From Streptomyces albus subsp. albus (GTDB lineage Bacteria > Actinomycetota > Actinomycetes > Streptomycetales > Streptomycetaceae), in contig NZ_JODR01000016.1 in assembly GCF_000725885.1 (NCBI RefSeq), forward strand, positions 186,001 through 250,000: DNA of 64,000 bases, written 5' to 3'. The position numbers and the translations under genes were made by a program. Shown here one piece after another: positions 25,937-36,877 of the stretch. The notes under the pieces were generated by a model. It saw nothing but the letters and a program-made list of their open reading frames with translations, was not told the DNA's origin and ran no database searches. Position 1 is the stretch's first letter; the number at the start of each line of letters is the position of its first letter.

Positions 25937-26356
25937 ATGCTGATCCCGCGCAGGGTCAAGCACCGTAAGCAGCACCACCCGAAGCGCAAGGGCATGGCCA
26001 AGGGTGGTACCGAGGTCGCGTTCGGCGAGTTCGGGATCCAGGCCGTCACCGGCGCGTATGTGACCAACCGGCAGATCGAGGCCGCTCGTATCTCCATGAC
26101 GCGTCACATCAAGCGTGGTGGCAAGGTGTGGATCAACATCTACCCGGACCGCCCGCTGACCAAGAAGCCCGCCGAGACCCGCATGGGTTCCGGTAAGGGT
26201 TCGCCGGAGTGGTGGGTCGCGAACGTCAAGCCGGGGCGCGTGATGTTCGAGCTGTCCTACCCGAACGAGAAGATTGCTCGTGAGGCGCTCACCCGCGCTG
26301 CTCACAAGCTTCCGATGAAGTGCCGCATCGTGCGGCGCGAGGCAGGTGACGCGTGA
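25937..26356 (+). CDS. rplP: ribosomal protein L16 (uL16)
   Basis: 139 aa. [19 protein letters not shown] start, [20 protein letters not shown] and [20 protein letters not shown] match the family exactly. Three bases after rpsC; its TGA overlaps the rpmC ATG. Confidence 0.98.
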   Translation: MLIPRRVKHRKQHHPKRKGMAKGGTEVAFGEFGIQAVTGAYVTNRQIEAARISMTRHIKRGGKVWINIYPDRPLTKKPAETRMGSGKGSPEWWVANVKPGRVMFELSYPNEKIAREALTRAAHKLPMKCRIVRREAGDA

Positions 26357-26580
26357 TGGCGGCCGGAACCAAGGCGTCCGAGCTGCGCGAGCTGGGCGAC
26401 GAGGAGCTTGTCTCCAAGCTCCGCGAAGCCAAGGAAGAGCTGTTCAACCTCCGCTTCCAGGCGGCGACCGGGCAGCTTGAGAACCACGGCCGGCTCAAGG
26501 CCGTCCGCAAGGACATCGCCCGGATCTACACCCTGATGCGTGAGCGCGAGCTGGGCATCGAGACGGTGGAGAGCGCCTGA
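26356..26580 (+). CDS. rpmC: ribosomal protein L29 (uL29)
   Basis: 74 aa, two long helices: [20 protein letters not shown] and [20 protein letters not shown] then [18 protein letters not shown]. Start ATG 26356 overlaps the rplP stop. L29 contacts trigger factor at the tunnel exit. Confidence 0.97.
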   Translation: MAAGTKASELRELGDEELVSKLREAKEELFNLRFQAATGQLENHGRLKAVRKDIARIYTLMRERELGIETVESA

Positions 26581-26864
26581 TGAGCGAGACGAACGTGACT
26601 GAGAACAAGACGCAGCGCGGCTTCCGCAAGACCCGTGAGGGTCTGGTCGTCAGCGACAAGATGGACAAGACCGTCGTCGTCGCTGTCGAGGACCGCGTCA
26701 AGCACGCGCTGTACGGCAAGGTCATCCGCCGTACGAACAAGCTCAAGGCGCACGACGAGCAGAACGCTGCCGGTGTCGGCGACCGCGTCCTCCTGATGGA
26801 GACCCGGCCGCTGTCCGCCACCAAGCGCTGGCGCATCGTCGAGATCCTCGAGAAGGCCAAGTAA
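26580..26864 (+). CDS. rpsQ: ribosomal protein S17 (uS17)
   Basis: 94 aa. [20 protein letters not shown], then [20 protein letters not shown] and [20 protein letters not shown] give the OB-fold of S17. Short N-terminal extension of polar residues. Last gene before a 98-bp gap carrying a hairpin. Confidence 0.98.
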   Translation: MSETNVTENKTQRGFRKTREGLVVSDKMDKTVVVAVEDRVKHALYGKVIRRTNKLKAHDEQNAAGVGDRVLLMETRPLSATKRWRIVEILEKAK

Positions 26865-26909
26865 CTCCTGGAGCCCGCCTTGGGCTCTCAGGTTCGTTCC
26901 GCCAGGCTC

Positions 26910-26933
26910 GGCAGGGACCGTGAGGTCCCTGCC
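26910..26933 (+). promoter_or_regulatory. 10-bp stem with GTGA tetraloop between rpsQ and rplN
   Basis: GGCAGGGACC pairs perfectly with GGTCCCTGCC around a four-base loop GTGA, which as RNA is a GNRA tetraloop. No T-run follows, so processing site, attenuator or protein-binding element are all possible. Confidence 0.6.
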
Positions 26934-26962
26934 GGGAACCGGCAGACATACAGGAGATAGAC

Positions 26963-27331
26963 GTGATCCAGCAGGAGTCCCGGCTTCGCGTCGCCGACAA
27001 CACGGGTGCCAAGGAGATCCTCACCATCCGTGTGCTCGGTGGCTCGGGCCGGCGCTACGCGGGCATCGGTGACGTCATTGTCGCTACCGTCAAGGACGCG
27101 ATCCCCGGCGGGAACGTGAAGAAGGGCGACATCGTCAAGGCCGTCATCGTGCGCACCGTCAAGGAGCGCCGCCGCCCGGACGGCTCGTACATCCGGTTCG
27201 ACGAAAACGCCGCCGTCATCCTCAAGAACGACGGCGACCCTCGCGGCACCCGCATCTTCGGCCCGGTCGGCCGCGAGCTGCGCGAGAAGAAGTTCATGAA
27301 GATCATCTCGCTCGCGCCGGAGGTGCTGTGA
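26963..27331 (+). CDS. rplN: ribosomal protein L14 (uL14)
   Basis: 122 aa from a GTG with AGGAG 9 nt upstream. [20 protein letters not shown] and the [20 protein letters not shown] core are diagnostic. Binds 23S rRNA at the subunit interface. First gene of the spc unit, two bases before rplX. Confidence 0.98.
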   Translation: MIQQESRLRVADNTGAKEILTIRVLGGSGRRYAGIGDVIVATVKDAIPGGNVKKGDIVKAVIVRTVKERRRPDGSYIRFDENAAVILKNDGDPRGTRIFGPVGRELREKKFMKIISLAPEVL

Positions 27332-27333
27332 CC

Positions 27334-27657
27334 ATGAAGATCAAGAAGGGCGACCTGGTTCAGGTCATCACCGGCAAGGACAAGGGCAAGCAGGGCAAGG
27401 TCATCAAGGCCATGCCGCGCGAGGACCGGGTCCTGGTCGAGGGTGTCAACCGGGTCAAGAAGCACACCAAGGCCGGTCAGACGGCCCGCGGTTCGAAGAC
27501 CGGCGGCATCGTGACGACCGAGGCCCCGATCCACGTCAGCAACGTTCAGCTGGTCGTGGAGAAGGACGGCAAGAAGGTCGTGACCCGCGTCGGGTACCGC
27601 TTCGACGAGGACGGCAACAAGATCCGCGTTGCCAAGCGGACCGGTGAGGACATCTGA
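27334..27657 (+). CDS. rplX: ribosomal protein L24 (uL24)
   Basis: 107 aa from ATG 27334 (GGAGG nine bases upstream). A GTG at 27328 overlapping the rplN stop would add two residues. [20 protein letters not shown] is the KOW motif; C-terminus [20 protein letters not shown] is typical. L24 initiates 50S assembly. Confidence 0.97.
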   Translation: MKIKKGDLVQVITGKDKGKQGKVIKAMPREDRVLVEGVNRVKKHTKAGQTARGSKTGGIVTTEAPIHVSNVQLVVEKDGKKVVTRVGYRFDEDGNKIRVAKRTGEDI

Positions 27658-28220
27658 TGACTGCCACCACCACTCAGGCCCCGCGCCTGAAGCAGCGCTA
27701 CCGCGAAGAGATCCAGGGCAAGCTGCAGGACGAGTTCTCCTACGACAACGTCATGCGGATCCCCGGTCTGACCAAGATCGTGGTCAACATGGGTGTGGGC
27801 GACGCCGCCCGCGACTCCAAGCTGATCGAGGGCGCCATCAAGGACCTCGCCACGATCACCGGCCAGAAGCCGGCCGTCACCAAGGCCCGCAAGTCCATCG
27901 CGCAGTTCAAGCTGCGTGAGGGTCAGCCGATCGGCGCCCACGTGACGCTGCGCGGCGACCGGATGTGGGAGTTCCTGGACCGCCTGCTGTCCCTCGCACT
28001 GCCGCGCATCCGCGACTTCCGCGGTCTGTCGCCCAAGCAGTTCGACGGACGGGGCAACTACACCTTCGGTCTCACGGAGCAGGTCATGTTCCACGAGATC
28101 GACCAGGACAAGATCGACCGGGTCCGGGGCATGGACATCACCGTGGTCACCACGGCGACCAACGACGACGAGGGCCGCGCCCTGCTTCGTCACCTCGGCT
28201 TCCCGTTCAAGGAGAACTGA
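27657..28220 (+). CDS. rplE: ribosomal protein L5 (uL5)
   Basis: 187 aa. [40 protein letters not shown] and [20 protein letters not shown] are family signatures. L5 binds 5S rRNA and touches P-site tRNA. Overlaps rplX by one base and is followed after two bases by rpsN. Confidence 0.98.
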   Translation: MTATTTQAPRLKQRYREEIQGKLQDEFSYDNVMRIPGLTKIVVNMGVGDAARDSKLIEGAIKDLATITGQKPAVTKARKSIAQFKLREGQPIGAHVTLRGDRMWEFLDRLLSLALPRIRDFRGLSPKQFDGRGNYTFGLTEQVMFHEIDQDKIDRVRGMDITVVTTATNDDEGRALLRHLGFPFKEN

Positions 28221-28222
28221 CC

Positions 28223-28408
28223 ATGGCGAAGAAGGCTCTGATCTCCAAGGCCAGCCGCAAGCCGAAGTTCTCGGTGCGTGCCTACACGCGCTGCCAGCGC
28301 TGCGGCCGTCCCCACTCCGTCTACCGCAAGTTCGGCCTGTGCCGTGTGTGCCTCCGTGAGATGGCGCACCGCGGCGAGCTGCCGGGCGTGACCAAGAGCT
28401 CCTGGTAA
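28223..28408 (+). CDS. rpsN: ribosomal protein S14, zinc-binding type (uS14)
   Basis: 61 aa, the short form. Two CxxC pairs ([20 protein letters not shown]) bind one zinc. The longer zinc-free form seen elsewhere in actinomycetes under zinc starvation is not in this window. [20 protein letters not shown] is the normal start. Confidence 0.98.
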   Translation: MAKKALISKASRKPKFSVRAYTRCQRCGRPHSVYRKFGLCRVCLREMAHRGELPGVTKSSW

Positions 28409-28572
28409 CCCTTTCGAGGGAATCCGGGATCTCTCGGTAAGCTGAAAAGTCGCTTACTACGCCGTAGGTCCCCCGCGACGCACCCGTCCCGTCGTCGGCC
28501 GTCAGGCCGGCGGACGGGGAGAGGGACGACGCATACAGGGAAACCCCGGCGAGAGAGGCCGAAGGCCATCAC

Positions 28573-28971
28573 ATGACCATGACCGATCCGATCGCAGACA
28601 TGCTCACGCGTCTGCGGAACGCGAACTCGGCGTACCACGACACCGTGGAGATGCCGCACAGCAAGATCAAGTCGCACATCGCGGAGATCCTCCAGCAGGA
28701 GGGCTACATCACCGGCTGGAGGACCGAGGACGCCAAGGTCGGCAAGAACCTCGTCCTGGAGCTGAAGTTCGGCCCGAACCGCGAGCGCTCGATCGCCGGC
28801 ATCAAGCGGATCTCGAAGCCGGGTCTGCGGGTCTACGCAAAGTCCACCAACCTGCCGAAGGTGCTCGGCGGCCTCGGCGTGGCCATCATCTCCACGTCGC
28901 ACGGTCTGCTCACCGACAAGCAGGCGCAGAAGAAGGGCGTGGGCGGGGAAGTCCTCGCCTACGTCTGGTAA
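28573..28971 (+). CDS. rpsH: ribosomal protein S8 (uS8)
   Basis: 132 aa. [40 protein letters not shown] and the C-terminal [20 protein letters not shown] are diagnostic. S8 binds 16S helix 21 and represses spc operons in E. coli. The 164-bp gap before it holds an imperfect GC hairpin (about 28487-28517), a possible processing or regulatory element. Confidence 0.98.
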   Translation: MTMTDPIADMLTRLRNANSAYHDTVEMPHSKIKSHIAEILQQEGYITGWRTEDAKVGKNLVLELKFGPNRERSIAGIKRISKPGLRVYAKSTNLPKVLGGLGVAIISTSHGLLTDKQAQKKGVGGEVLAYVW

Positions 28972-28994
28972 CGGAAGGGAACGGAGGTAAAGCC

Positions 28995-29534
28995 ATGTCG
29001 CGTATCGGCAAGCTCCCCATCCAGGTTCCCGCCGGTGTGGACGTCACCATCGATGGCCAGACGGTCGCGGTGAAGGGCCCCAAGGGCTCTCTCTCGCATA
29101 CCGTTGCCGCGCCCATCGAGATCGCCAAGGGCGAGGACGGCGCGCTCGTCGTCACCCGCCCGAACGACGAGAGCCGGAACAAGGCCCTGCACGGTCTGTC
29201 CCGCACGCTGGTGGCGAACATGATCACTGGCGTGACCCAGGGATTCAGCAAGGACCTCGAAATCAGCGGTGTCGGCTACCGCGTCCAGGCCAAGGGCTCC
29301 AACCTGGAGTTCTCGCTGGGCTACAGCCACCCGATCCTGGTGGAGGCCCCCGAGGGGATCTCCTTCAAGGTCGAGTCCCCGACCAAGTTCACCGTCGAGG
29401 GCATCGACAAGCAGCGGGTCGGCGAGGTCGCCGCGAAGATCCGCAAGCTGCGGAGGCCCGACCCCTACAAGGCCAAGGGCGTGAAGTACGCGGGCGAGGT
29501 CATCCGCCGCAAGGTCGGAAAGGCTGGTAAGTAA
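28995..29534 (+). CDS. rplF: ribosomal protein L6 (uL6)
   Basis: 179 aa, the usual two-domain L6: [20 protein letters not shown] in the first and [20 protein letters not shown] in the second, ending [25 protein letters not shown] lies before the ATG. Three bases precede rplR. Confidence 0.98.
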   Translation: MSRIGKLPIQVPAGVDVTIDGQTVAVKGPKGSLSHTVAAPIEIAKGEDGALVVTRPNDESRNKALHGLSRTLVANMITGVTQGFSKDLEISGVGYRVQAKGSNLEFSLGYSHPILVEAPEGISFKVESPTKFTVEGIDKQRVGEVAAKIRKLRRPDPYKAKGVKYAGEVIRRKVGKAGK

Positions 29535-29537
29535 GCC

Positions 29538-29921
29538 ATGGCATACGGCGTGAAGATCGCTAAGGGCGACGCCTACAAGCGCGCCGCCGCCAAGCGCCGT
29601 CACATCCGCATCCGCAAGAAGGTCTCGGGTACCCCCGAGCGCCCCCGTCTTGTGGTGACGCGCACCAACCGCGGTATCACCGCCCAGGTGATCGACGACA
29701 TCGCGGGCCACACGCTGGCCTCGGCGTCGCACCTGGACAGCTCCGTGCGCGGTGGCGAGGGCGACAAGAGCGAGAAGGCCAAGCAGGTCGGCGCCCTGGT
29801 CGCCGAGCGTGCCAAGGCCGCGGGTGTCGAGGCCGTCGTGTTCGACCGTGGTGGCAACAAGTACGCAGGGCGGATTGCCGCTCTGGCCGACGCCGCCCGC
29901 GAGGCCGGGCTCAAGTTCTGA
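29538..29921 (+). CDS. rplR: ribosomal protein L18 (uL18)
   Basis: 127 aa. [38 protein letters not shown] and [20 protein letters not shown] match L18, which binds 5S rRNA with L5. Start ATG directly after the rplF stop. Confidence 0.98.
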   Translation: MAYGVKIAKGDAYKRAAAKRRHIRIRKKVSGTPERPRLVVTRTNRGITAQVIDDIAGHTLASASHLDSSVRGGEGDKSEKAKQVGALVAERAKAAGVEAVVFDRGGNKYAGRIAALADAAREAGLKF

Positions 29922-29964
29922 GTACGGTCCTGCAAGCGGACGTTAAACGAGAGAGGTAATTCCA

Positions 29965-30566
<602 letters not shown>

Positions 30567-30567
<1 letters not shown>

Positions 30568-30749
30568 TGGCTCGCCTGAAGATCACGCAGACCCGTTCCG
30601 TCATCGGGACCAAGCAGAACCACCGTGACACGCTGCGGACCCTCGGTCTCAAGCGCGTCAACGACGTGACCGTCCGCGAGGACAACGCCGTCGTGCGCGG
30701 TCAGGTGCACACCGTGCGCCACCTCGTGACGGTCGAGGAGGTCGACTGA
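30567..30749 (+). CDS. rpmD: ribosomal protein L30 (uL30)
   Basis: 60 aa. [20 protein letters not shown] and [20 protein letters not shown] are characteristic; length is that of bacterial L30. Start overlaps the rpsE stop (TAATG). One base separates it from rplO. Confidence 0.97.
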
Positions 30750-30750
30750 G

Positions 30751-31212
30751 ATGGCTGAGTCCTCGGCCAACCCCCTGAAGGTCCACAACCTCCGTCCGGC
30801 CCCGGGCGCCAAGACCGCCAAGACCCGCGTGGGTCGTGGTGAGGCGTCCAAGGGCAAGACGGCCGGTCGTGGTACGAAGGGCACCAAGGCCCGGTACCAG
30901 GTGCCGGAGCGCTTCGAGGGCGGGCAGATGCCGCTGCACATGCGGCTGCCCAAGCTCAAGGGCTTCAACAACCCGGCGCACAAGCAGTTCCAGGTGGTGA
31001 ACCTGGACAAGCTGGCCGCGCTCTACCCCGAGGGTGGCGAGGTCACGGTGGCCGACCTGGTCGCCAAGGGCGCCGTCCGCAAGAACGAGCTGGTCAAGGT
31101 GCTCGGCTCCGGTGACATCTCGGTGGCGCTGACGGTGACCGTCGACAAGGTCTCCGGCTCCGCCAAGGAGAAGATCACCGCCGCCGGCGGCACCGTCACC
31201 GAACTCCTCTGA
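30751..31212 (+). CDS. rplO: ribosomal protein L15 (uL15)
   Basis: 153 aa. [20 protein letters not shown], the glycine-rich [20 protein letters not shown] loop, and [20 protein letters not shown] identify L15. It closes the ribosomal part of the spc operon and is followed by a strong hairpin. Confidence 0.98.
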   Translation: MAESSANPLKVHNLRPAPGAKTAKTRVGRGEASKGKTAGRGTKGTKARYQVPERFEGGQMPLHMRLPKLKGFNNPAHKQFQVVNLDKLAALYPEGGEVTVADLVAKGAVRKNELVKVLGSGDISVALTVTVDKVSGSAKEKITAAGGTVTELL

Positions 31213-31236
31213 GTTCGTTGAACAGGTGAACCACAG

Positions 31237-31267
31237 GCCGGGGATGTCCCAATGGGGCATCCCCGGC
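31237..31267 (+). terminator. hairpin terminator between rplO and secY
   Basis: GCCGGGGATG pairs with CATCCCCGGC around a loop that adds a CCC/GGG pair. No T-run. It implies that secY-adk is at least partly transcribed from its own promoter in the remaining 130 bp. Confidence 0.7.
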
Positions 31268-31397
31268 TGGCTGTTTGCACAGCTGGTCGTTTCTAGGTGG
31301 CCGAGTCGCCGGTAAGGTGGCACCACCGTTGATATCTGTCGATCCTCAAGACCGTCACCTCTCGCGCCACTAGATCGCGGGGGGCGCAGGAGGCACC

Positions 31398-32711
31398 GTG
31401 CTCACCGCGTTCGCCCGGGCGTTCCAGACGCCCGACCTGCGCAAGAAGCTGCTCTTCACGCTCGGCATCATGGTGCTCTTCCGGATCGGAGCGCACGTCC
31501 CGGTGCCGGGCGTCAGCTATGAGAACGTCCAAGCCTGTATGGACGAGGCCAAGGGCGCGCAGGGCCTCTTCGGCCTGGTCAACATGTTCAGCGGCGGTGC
31601 GCTGCTCCAGATCACCATCTTCGCGCTCGGGATCATGCCGTACATCACGGCGAGCATCATCCTGCAGCTGCTGGTCGTGGTCATTCCGCGCCTGGAGGCG
31701 CTGAAGAAGGAGGGCCAGACGGGGCAGGCGAAGATCACGCAGTACACGCGTTATCTGACCGTCGCACTCGCCATCCTCCAGGCCACCGGCCTGGTCGCCA
31801 CCGCCCGCAGCGGCAGCCTTTTCCAGAACTGCAGCGTCGCGAGCCAGATCATTCCTGACCAGTCCATCTTCACCACCATCGTGATGGTCGTCACGATGAC
31901 CGCCGGCACCGGCCTCATCATGTGGCTGGGCGAGCTGATCACCGACCGCGGTATCGGCAACGGCATGTCGATCCTCATGTTCGTCTCCATCGCGGCCGGA
32001 TTCCCCGGGGCCCTGTGGGCCATCAAGAAGCAGGGCAAGCTGGCCGACGGCTGGATCGAATTCGGCGCCGTCATCGTCTGCGGTCTCGCGATGGTCGCCC
32101 TGGTGGTCTTCGTCGAGCAGGCCCAGCGCCGTATTCCCGTGCAGTACGCGAAGCGGATGATCGGGCGGCGCAGTTATGGCGGAACCTCGACCTACATTCC
32201 GCTGAAGGTCAACCAGGCAGGTGTGATTCCTGTCATCTTCGCTTCGTCGCTGCTGTACATTCCGGCGCTGATCGTGCAGTTCAGCGGGTCGCAGGCGGGC
32301 TGGGCGCAGTGGATTCAGGCCCACTTCGTCAAGGGTGACCACCCGATCTACATCGCGACCTATTTCCTGCTGATTGTCTTTTTCGCCTTCTTCTATGTGG
32401 CCATCTCCTTCAACCCCGAAGAAGTGTCCGACAACATGAAGAAGTATGGTGGCTTCATCCCGGGCATCCGGGCTGGTCGTCCCACCGCGGAGTACCTGAG
32501 CTACGTGCTGAACCGCATCACGTGGCCCGGCTCTCTGTACCTGGGTCTGATCGCACTGGTGCCGACCGTCGCGCTGATCATGTTCAACGCCAACCAGAAC
32601 TTCCCGTTCGGCGGCACGAGCATCCTGATCATCGTGGGCGTCGGTCTCGAGACCGTGAAGCAGATCGAGAGCCAGCTTCAGCAGCGCCATTACGAAGGGT
32701 TCCTCCGCTGA
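31398..32711 (+). CDS. secY: protein translocase subunit SecY
   Basis: 437 aa, GTG start with AGGAGG eight bases upstream. Ten hydrophobic segments are visible; the plug region [20 protein letters not shown], the loop [20 protein letters not shown] and the late [16 protein letters not shown] segment are SecY hallmarks. Forms the SecYEG channel in the cytoplasmic membrane. Stop overlaps the adk start. Confidence 0.98.
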   Translation: MLTAFARAFQTPDLRKKLLFTLGIMVLFRIGAHVPVPGVSYENVQACMDEAKGAQGLFGLVNMFSGGALLQITIFALGIMPYITASIILQLLVVVIPRLEALKKEGQTGQAKITQYTRYLTVALAILQATGLVATARSGSLFQNCSVASQIIPDQSIFTTIVMVVTMTAGTGLIMWLGELITDRGIGNGMSILMFVSIAAGFPGALWAIKKQGKLADGWIEFGAVIVCGLAMVALVVFVEQAQRRIPVQYAKRMIGRRSYGGTSTYIPLKVNQAGVIPVIFASSLLYIPALIVQFSGSQAGWAQWIQAHFVKGDHPIYIATYFLLIVFFAFFYVAISFNPEEVSDNMKKYGGFIPGIRAGRPTAEYLSYVLNRITWPGSLYLGLIALVPTVALIMFNANQNFPFGGTSILIIVGVGLETVKQIESQLQQRHYEGFLR

Positions 32712-33361
32712 TGCGTATCGTCCTCGTCGGACCGCCGGGTGCGGGCAAGGGAACGCAGGCGGCGTTCCTCGCCAAGAATCTCGCGATCCCGCACATCGCC
32801 ACCGGTGATCTCTTCCGCGCCAACATGAGCCAGGGCACCGACCTGGGCCGTAAGGCGAAGGAATACATGAGCGCCGGTCAGCTGGTGCCGGACGAGATCA
32901 CCATCGGCATGGCCAAGGACCGCATGGCCCAGCCCGACGCGGCGAACGGGTTCCTGCTCGACGGGTTCCCCCGGAACATCGCGCAGGCCCAGGCCCTGGA
33001 CGCCTACCTGGACGAGACCGGCCGGCAGCTCGACGCCGTGCTCGACCTGGAGGTCCCCGAGGACGAGGTCGTCCGGCGGATCGCCGGGCGGCGCATCTGC
33101 CGCAACGACAGCAGCCACGTCTTCCACGTCGAGTACAAGGCCCCCGCGACCGAGGGCGTCTGCGACGTGTGCGGCGGCGAGCTGTACCAGCGTGAGGACG
33201 ACCGCGAGGAGACCGTCCGCAAGCGGCTGGAGGTCTACCACAGCGAGACCGAGCCGATCATCGACCACTACAAGGCGCAGGGGCTCGTGACGACCATCTC
33301 CGCGCTGGGTGCGGTCGAGGAGGTCACCGAGCGGGCGATGAACGCCCTCAAGCGCGACTGA
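32711..33361 (+). CDS. adk: adenylate kinase
   Basis: 216 aa. P-loop [13 protein letters not shown]-binding [17 protein letters not shown], and LDGFPRN. The LID domain carries a Cys/His set ([23 protein letters not shown]) like zinc-bearing adenylate kinases, so metal binding is likely. Converts ATP plus AMP to two ADP. Translation is coupled to secY. Confidence 0.98.
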   Translation: MRIVLVGPPGAGKGTQAAFLAKNLAIPHIATGDLFRANMSQGTDLGRKAKEYMSAGQLVPDEITIGMAKDRMAQPDAANGFLLDGFPRNIAQAQALDAYLDETGRQLDAVLDLEVPEDEVVRRIAGRRICRNDSSHVFHVEYKAPATEGVCDVCGGELYQREDDREETVRKRLEVYHSETEPIIDHYKAQGLVTTISALGAVEEVTERAMNALKRD

Positions 33362-33442
33362 ACACCGGGCGGCGGCCGAAGGCCGCGTCCCGGTGCGGCG
33401 GACCGGTCCCGGGTGCGGTGACCGGTCACGCGGCGGCCTTTC

Positions 33443-33480
33443 CGATGCGGGGGCCGGGCTGATGCCCGGCCCCCGCATCG
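33443..33480 (+). terminator. 17-bp perfect stem terminator after adk
   Basis: CGATGCGGGGGCCGGGC (33443-33459) pairs completely with 33464-33480 around a TGAT loop. One of the strongest hairpins in the window; it separates secY-adk from map. Confidence 0.85.
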
Positions 33481-33592
33481 CGCGCCGGGCCCCGGCGCGG
33501 CCCCCGGCCCCCCGAGGGGCTGGCAGACTTGGAGGGGCAGCTATCGGTGAGGTGCCGGCGAGGGTCGCCGGTGAGGGAAGGCGGATGTCGTC

Positions 33593-34429
33593 ATGGTGGA
33601 GATCAAGACCCCGGAGCAGATCGCGAAGATGCGCGAGGCGGGGCTGGTCGTCGCCGCGATGCACGAGGCGTGCGCCGCCGCGGCCGTTCCCGGAGCCACC
33701 ACCAAGGACCTGGACGACGTCGCCGCGAAGGTGCTGGCCGAGCACGGCGCGAAGCCGAACTTCCTGGGCTACGGGGGCTTCCCCGGCAACATCTGCACCT
33801 CCGTCAACGACGTGGTCGTCCACGGCATCCCCAGCAAGGACACCGTGCTCAAGGCCGGTGACCTGCTCTCCATCGACGCGGGCGCCATCGTCGACGGCTG
33901 GCACGGCGACGCCGCGCTGACCGTCTTCGTCGGCGAGGGCCACTCCGCCGAGCTGCACGAGCTGAGCCGGGTCACCGAGGAGTCCATGTGGGCGGGGATC
34001 GCCGCCATGCGCAAGGGCAACCGACTGGTGGACATCTCCAAGGCCATCGAGAGCTACATCCGGCGGCAGCCCAGGCCCGCGGGCGGCAAGTACGGGATCA
34101 TCGAGGACTACGGCGGCCACGGCATCGGCACCCAGATGCACATGGAGCCGCACCTGCTGAACTACGTCGAGCGCCGGCGCGGCAAGGGCCCGAAGCTGGT
34201 GCCGGGCATGTGCCTGGCGATCGAGCCGATGGTGAGCCTGGGGACGGCTCGCACGCATGTCCTGTCGGACGACTGGACGGTCAAGACGAACGACGGCACC
34301 TGGTCCTCCCACTGGGAGCACTCCGTGGCCCTCACCGAGCAGGGCCCGCTGGTGCTCACCGCGCGGGACGGCGGCCGGGCCAAGCTGGCGGAGCTCGGCA
34401 TCCAGGCGGCGCCCGACCCGCTCGGCTGA
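33593..34429 (+). CDS. map: methionine aminopeptidase, type I
   Basis: 278 aa, ATG at 33593 after a GGAAGGCGG stretch. Metal ligands appear in order: D in [18 protein letters not shown] (two Asp), H in [12 protein letters not shown] in AIEPMVS and E in [14 protein letters not shown]. Removes initiator methionine from nascent proteins. A second map gene is common in Streptomyces; only this one lies here. Confidence 0.97.
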   Translation: MVEIKTPEQIAKMREAGLVVAAMHEACAAAAVPGATTKDLDDVAAKVLAEHGAKPNFLGYGGFPGNICTSVNDVVVHGIPSKDTVLKAGDLLSIDAGAIVDGWHGDAALTVFVGEGHSAELHELSRVTEESMWAGIAAMRKGNRLVDISKAIESYIRRQPRPAGGKYGIIEDYGGHGIGTQMHMEPHLLNYVERRRGKGPKLVPGMCLAIEPMVSLGTARTHVLSDDWTVKTNDGTWSSHWEHSVALTEQGPLVLTARDGGRAKLAELGIQAAPDPLG

Positions 34430-34512
34430 GACGCGGCTCACATCGCGGCATCCCCGCGCCCGAGCGGACGGCGGGGGAATAAAGATCTCCCGGATAGGGG
34501 ATACTCCCCGGA

Positions 34513-34542
34513 TTCGCCATGCGGGGCGCGGTGTCGTAGACT
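34513..34542 (+). promoter_or_regulatory. possible infA promoter
   Basis: TTCGCC and TAGACT are 18 bp apart, about 85 bp before the infA start. The -10 is good, the -35 weak; assignment is by position and spacing. Confidence 0.4.
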
Positions 34543-34628
34543 GGCTCGTCGGCCCAGGTGTACCCGTATGCCACTCGGGATATCAGGGCCTCCCAGGTAG
34601 CCGATCCCGGAAGGTGAAGCGCTCAAGC

Positions 34629-34850
34629 ATGGCCAAAAAACAAGGGGCCATCGAGATCGAGGGCACCGTCGTCGAGTCTCTCCCGAACGCGATGTTCAAG
34701 GTGGAGCTCCAGAACGGGCACCAGGTCCTCGCGCACATCAGCGGCAAGATGCGGATGCACTACATCCGTATCCTTCCCGACGACAGGGTCGTGGTGGAGC
34801 TGTCTCCGTACGACCTGACGCGCGGACGGATCGTCTACCGCTACAAGTAG
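34629..34850 (+). CDS. infA: translation initiation factor IF-1
   Basis: 73 aa. [20 protein letters not shown] and [20 protein letters not shown] to VYRYK are the complete OB-fold of IF-1. GGAAGG lies before the ATG. Heads the infA-rpmJ-rpsM-rpsK-rpsD group. Confidence 0.98.
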   Translation: MAKKQGAIEIEGTVVESLPNAMFKVELQNGHQVLAHISGKMRMHYIRILPDDRVVVELSPYDLTRGRIVYRYK

Positions 34851-34917
34851 ATCGACAGATCGTGCCGGTTTCCCCGCCCCCGTGGGGAGAAGGCCTGACC
34901 CGGAGAACCTCAACACC

Positions 34918-35031
34918 ATGAAGGTCAAGCCGAGCGTCAAGAAGATCTGCGACAAGTGCAAGGTGATCCGCCGCCACGGCCGGGTCATGGTCATTTGCGA
35001 GAACCTGCGCCACAAGCAGCGCCAGGGCTGA
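34918..35031 (+). CDS. rpmJ: ribosomal protein L36, zinc type (bL36)
   Basis: 37 aa. [20 protein letters not shown] then [17 protein letters not shown]. The C-x2-C, C and H ligands of the zinc form are all present. Start ATG 34918 has GGAGAA upstream; 67 bp after infA. Confidence 0.97.
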   Translation: MKVKPSVKKICDKCKVIRRHGRVMVICENLRHKQRQG

Positions 35032-35208
35032 CACAAGCGACCTGCCTTTTCGCAGTTCCTTCGCGCGACGCGAGCAACAGTCACATAAGCAGGGCCCGAC
35101 ACCGCCCACGGTGTCGACACCCCCGGTCGGAGGCCGGGGACCCTCTCGTTCCACGAGACGGGAGCGGCACTGCTGCAGACCTCCGACGAAACATCAGGAG
35201 CCACATTC

Positions 35209-35589
35209 ATGGCACGCCTCGCTGGCGTCGACCTCCCGCGCGAGAAGCGCGTCGAGGTCGCCCTCACCTACGTCTTCGGCATCGGTCGCACCCTTGCCAG
35301 GCAGACCCTCGCGGAGACCGGGGTCAACCCGGACACCCGCGTCCGGGACCTGGCCGAGGAGGAGCTGGTCAAGCTCCGCGAGTACGTGGACAACAACCTG
35401 CGGGTCGAGGGTGACCTCCGCCGTGAGATCCAGGCCGACATCCGCCGCAAGGTCGAGATCGGCTGCTACGAGGGTCTGCGCCACCGGCGCGGTCTCCCGG
35501 TCCACGGCCAGCGCACGAAGACCAACGCCCGCACCCGTAAGGGCCCGCGTCGCGCCATCGCCGGCAAGAAGAAGCCGGGCAAGAAGTAG
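35209..35589 (+). CDS. rpsM: ribosomal protein S13 (uS13)
   Basis: 126 aa. [40 protein letters not shown] and the basic tail [20 protein letters not shown] are diagnostic. The 177-bp gap before it carries a 7-bp hairpin (35098-35115). AGGAG lies nine bases before the ATG. Confidence 0.98.
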   Translation: MARLAGVDLPREKRVEVALTYVFGIGRTLARQTLAETGVNPDTRVRDLAEEELVKLREYVDNNLRVEGDLRREIQADIRRKVEIGCYEGLRHRRGLPVHGQRTKTNARTRKGPRRAIAGKKKPGKK

Positions 35590-35653
35590 TCCGCACCGGA
35601 CACGCTGCAAGCGGTCCGCGTTGTAGGACCGACCACCTCACGGGAGTTTCCAT

Positions 35654-36058
35654 ATGCCTCCGAAGGGCCGTACGGCCGGCGCCAAGAAGGTGCGCCGCAA
35701 GGAGAAGAAGAACGTCGCCCACGGGCACGCTCACATCAAGAGCACGTTCAACAACACCATCGTCTCGATCACCGACCCCACCGGCAACGTGATCTCCTGG
35801 GCCTCGGCCGGCCACGTCGGCTTCAAGGGCTCGCGGAAGTCGACGCCGTTCGCCGCGCAGATGGCCGCCGAGAACGCGGCGCGCCGCGCGCAGGAGCACG
35901 GCATGCGCAAGGTGGACGTCTTCGTCAAGGGTCCGGGCTCCGGCCGCGAGACCGCGATCCGCTCGCTCCAGGCCACCGGCCTGGAGGTCGGCTCCATCCA
36001 GGACGTCACGCCCACCCCGCACAACGGCTGCCGCCCGCCGAAGCGTCGCCGGGTCTGA
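35654..36058 (+). CDS. rpsK: ribosomal protein S11 (uS11)
   Basis: 134 aa. [40 protein letters not shown] and the end [18 protein letters not shown] are family signatures. S11 lines the mRNA exit. 26 bp before rpsD. Confidence 0.98.
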   Translation: MPPKGRTAGAKKVRRKEKKNVAHGHAHIKSTFNNTIVSITDPTGNVISWASAGHVGFKGSRKSTPFAAQMAAENAARRAQEHGMRKVDVFVKGPGSGRETAIRSLQATGLEVGSIQDVTPTPHNGCRPPKRRRV

Positions 36059-36084
36059 GACTGAAGTAGGAGATCACCAGAACT

Positions 36085-36711
36085 ATGGCGCGTTACACCG
36101 GGGCCGACTGCAAGCGTTGCCGTCGGGAGAAGCAGAAGCTCTTCCTCAAGGGAGCTAAGTGCGAGAGCGCTAAGTGCCCGATCGAGATCCGTCCTTACCC
36201 CCCGGGTGAGCACGGGCGCGGGCGCACCAAGGACTCCGAGTACCTGCTGCAGAAGCGTGAGAAGCAGAAGGCCGCCCGTATCTACGGCGTGCTGGAGAAG
36301 CAGTTCCGCGGGTACTACAACGAGGCCAACCGGATGCAGGGCAAGACGGGTGACAACCTGCTGCGCATCCTGGAGACCCGACTGGACAACGTCGTGTACC
36401 GGGCCGGCTTCGCCAAGTCCCGCGACCACGCCCGCCAGCTGGTCAAGCACGGTCACATCACGCTGAACGGTCGCAAGACCGACATCCCCTCGGCGCGGGT
36501 GTCCGTGAACGACATCATCGAGGTCCGCGAGTCCTCCCGCAGCCTGACCCCCTTCCAGGTGGCGGCTGCGGAGGCCGGCGAGAAGACGGTTCCGGCGTGG
36601 CTGGAGGCCATCCCGTCGAAGCTGCGGATCCTCGTCCACTCGCTGCCCGAGCGCCAGGTGATCGACACCCAGGTGCAGGAGCAGCTGATCGTCGAGCTGT
36701 ACTCGAAGTAA
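36085..36711 (+). CDS. rpsD: ribosomal protein S4, zinc (four-cysteine) type (uS4)
   Basis: 208 aa. N-terminal cysteines at CKRCRREKQ and CESAKC can bind zinc; RPYPPGEHGRGR and the S4 RNA-binding domain (RDHARQLVKHGHITLNGRKT) follow, ending ERQVIDTQVQEQLIVELYSK. Many actinobacteria have S4 here, between rpsK and rpoA. In S. coelicolor, as I recall it, this slot is empty and a cysteine-free S4 is encoded far away. The copy here therefore marks a different lineage or a retained ancestral gene. S4 is a classic alpha-operon autoregulator in other bacteria. Confidence 0.97.
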   Translation: MARYTGADCKRCRREKQKLFLKGAKCESAKCPIEIRPYPPGEHGRGRTKDSEYLLQKREKQKAARIYGVLEKQFRGYYNEANRMQGKTGDNLLRILETRLDNVVYRAGFAKSRDHARQLVKHGHITLNGRKTDIPSARVSVNDIIEVRESSRSLTPFQVAAAEAGEKTVPAWLEAIPSKLRILVHSLPERQVIDTQVQEQLIVELYSK

Positions 36712-36785
36712 TTCGGGTGATCGTCGGGCGGTGCCCGCGGCTTCCCCCTCGGGGGTGGTCGGGGCGCCGTCCGGGACATGAGGGG

Positions 36786-36820
36786 CGGGCGGTTCCGGCG
36801 GGTTTCCGCCGGGCCGCCCG
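36786..36820 (+). terminator. hairpin between rpsD and rpoA
   Basis: CGGGCGG and CCGGCGG pair with CCGCCGG and CCGCCCG around a GTTT loop. Placed 58 bp before rpoA, it may reduce read-through so that rpoA is tuned separately from rpsD. Confidence 0.6.
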
Positions 36821-36877
36821 TACCCTTGCAGTACCGGCATCAAATAGCGGTTGCCGAAAACTGGAGGCACATATCCC

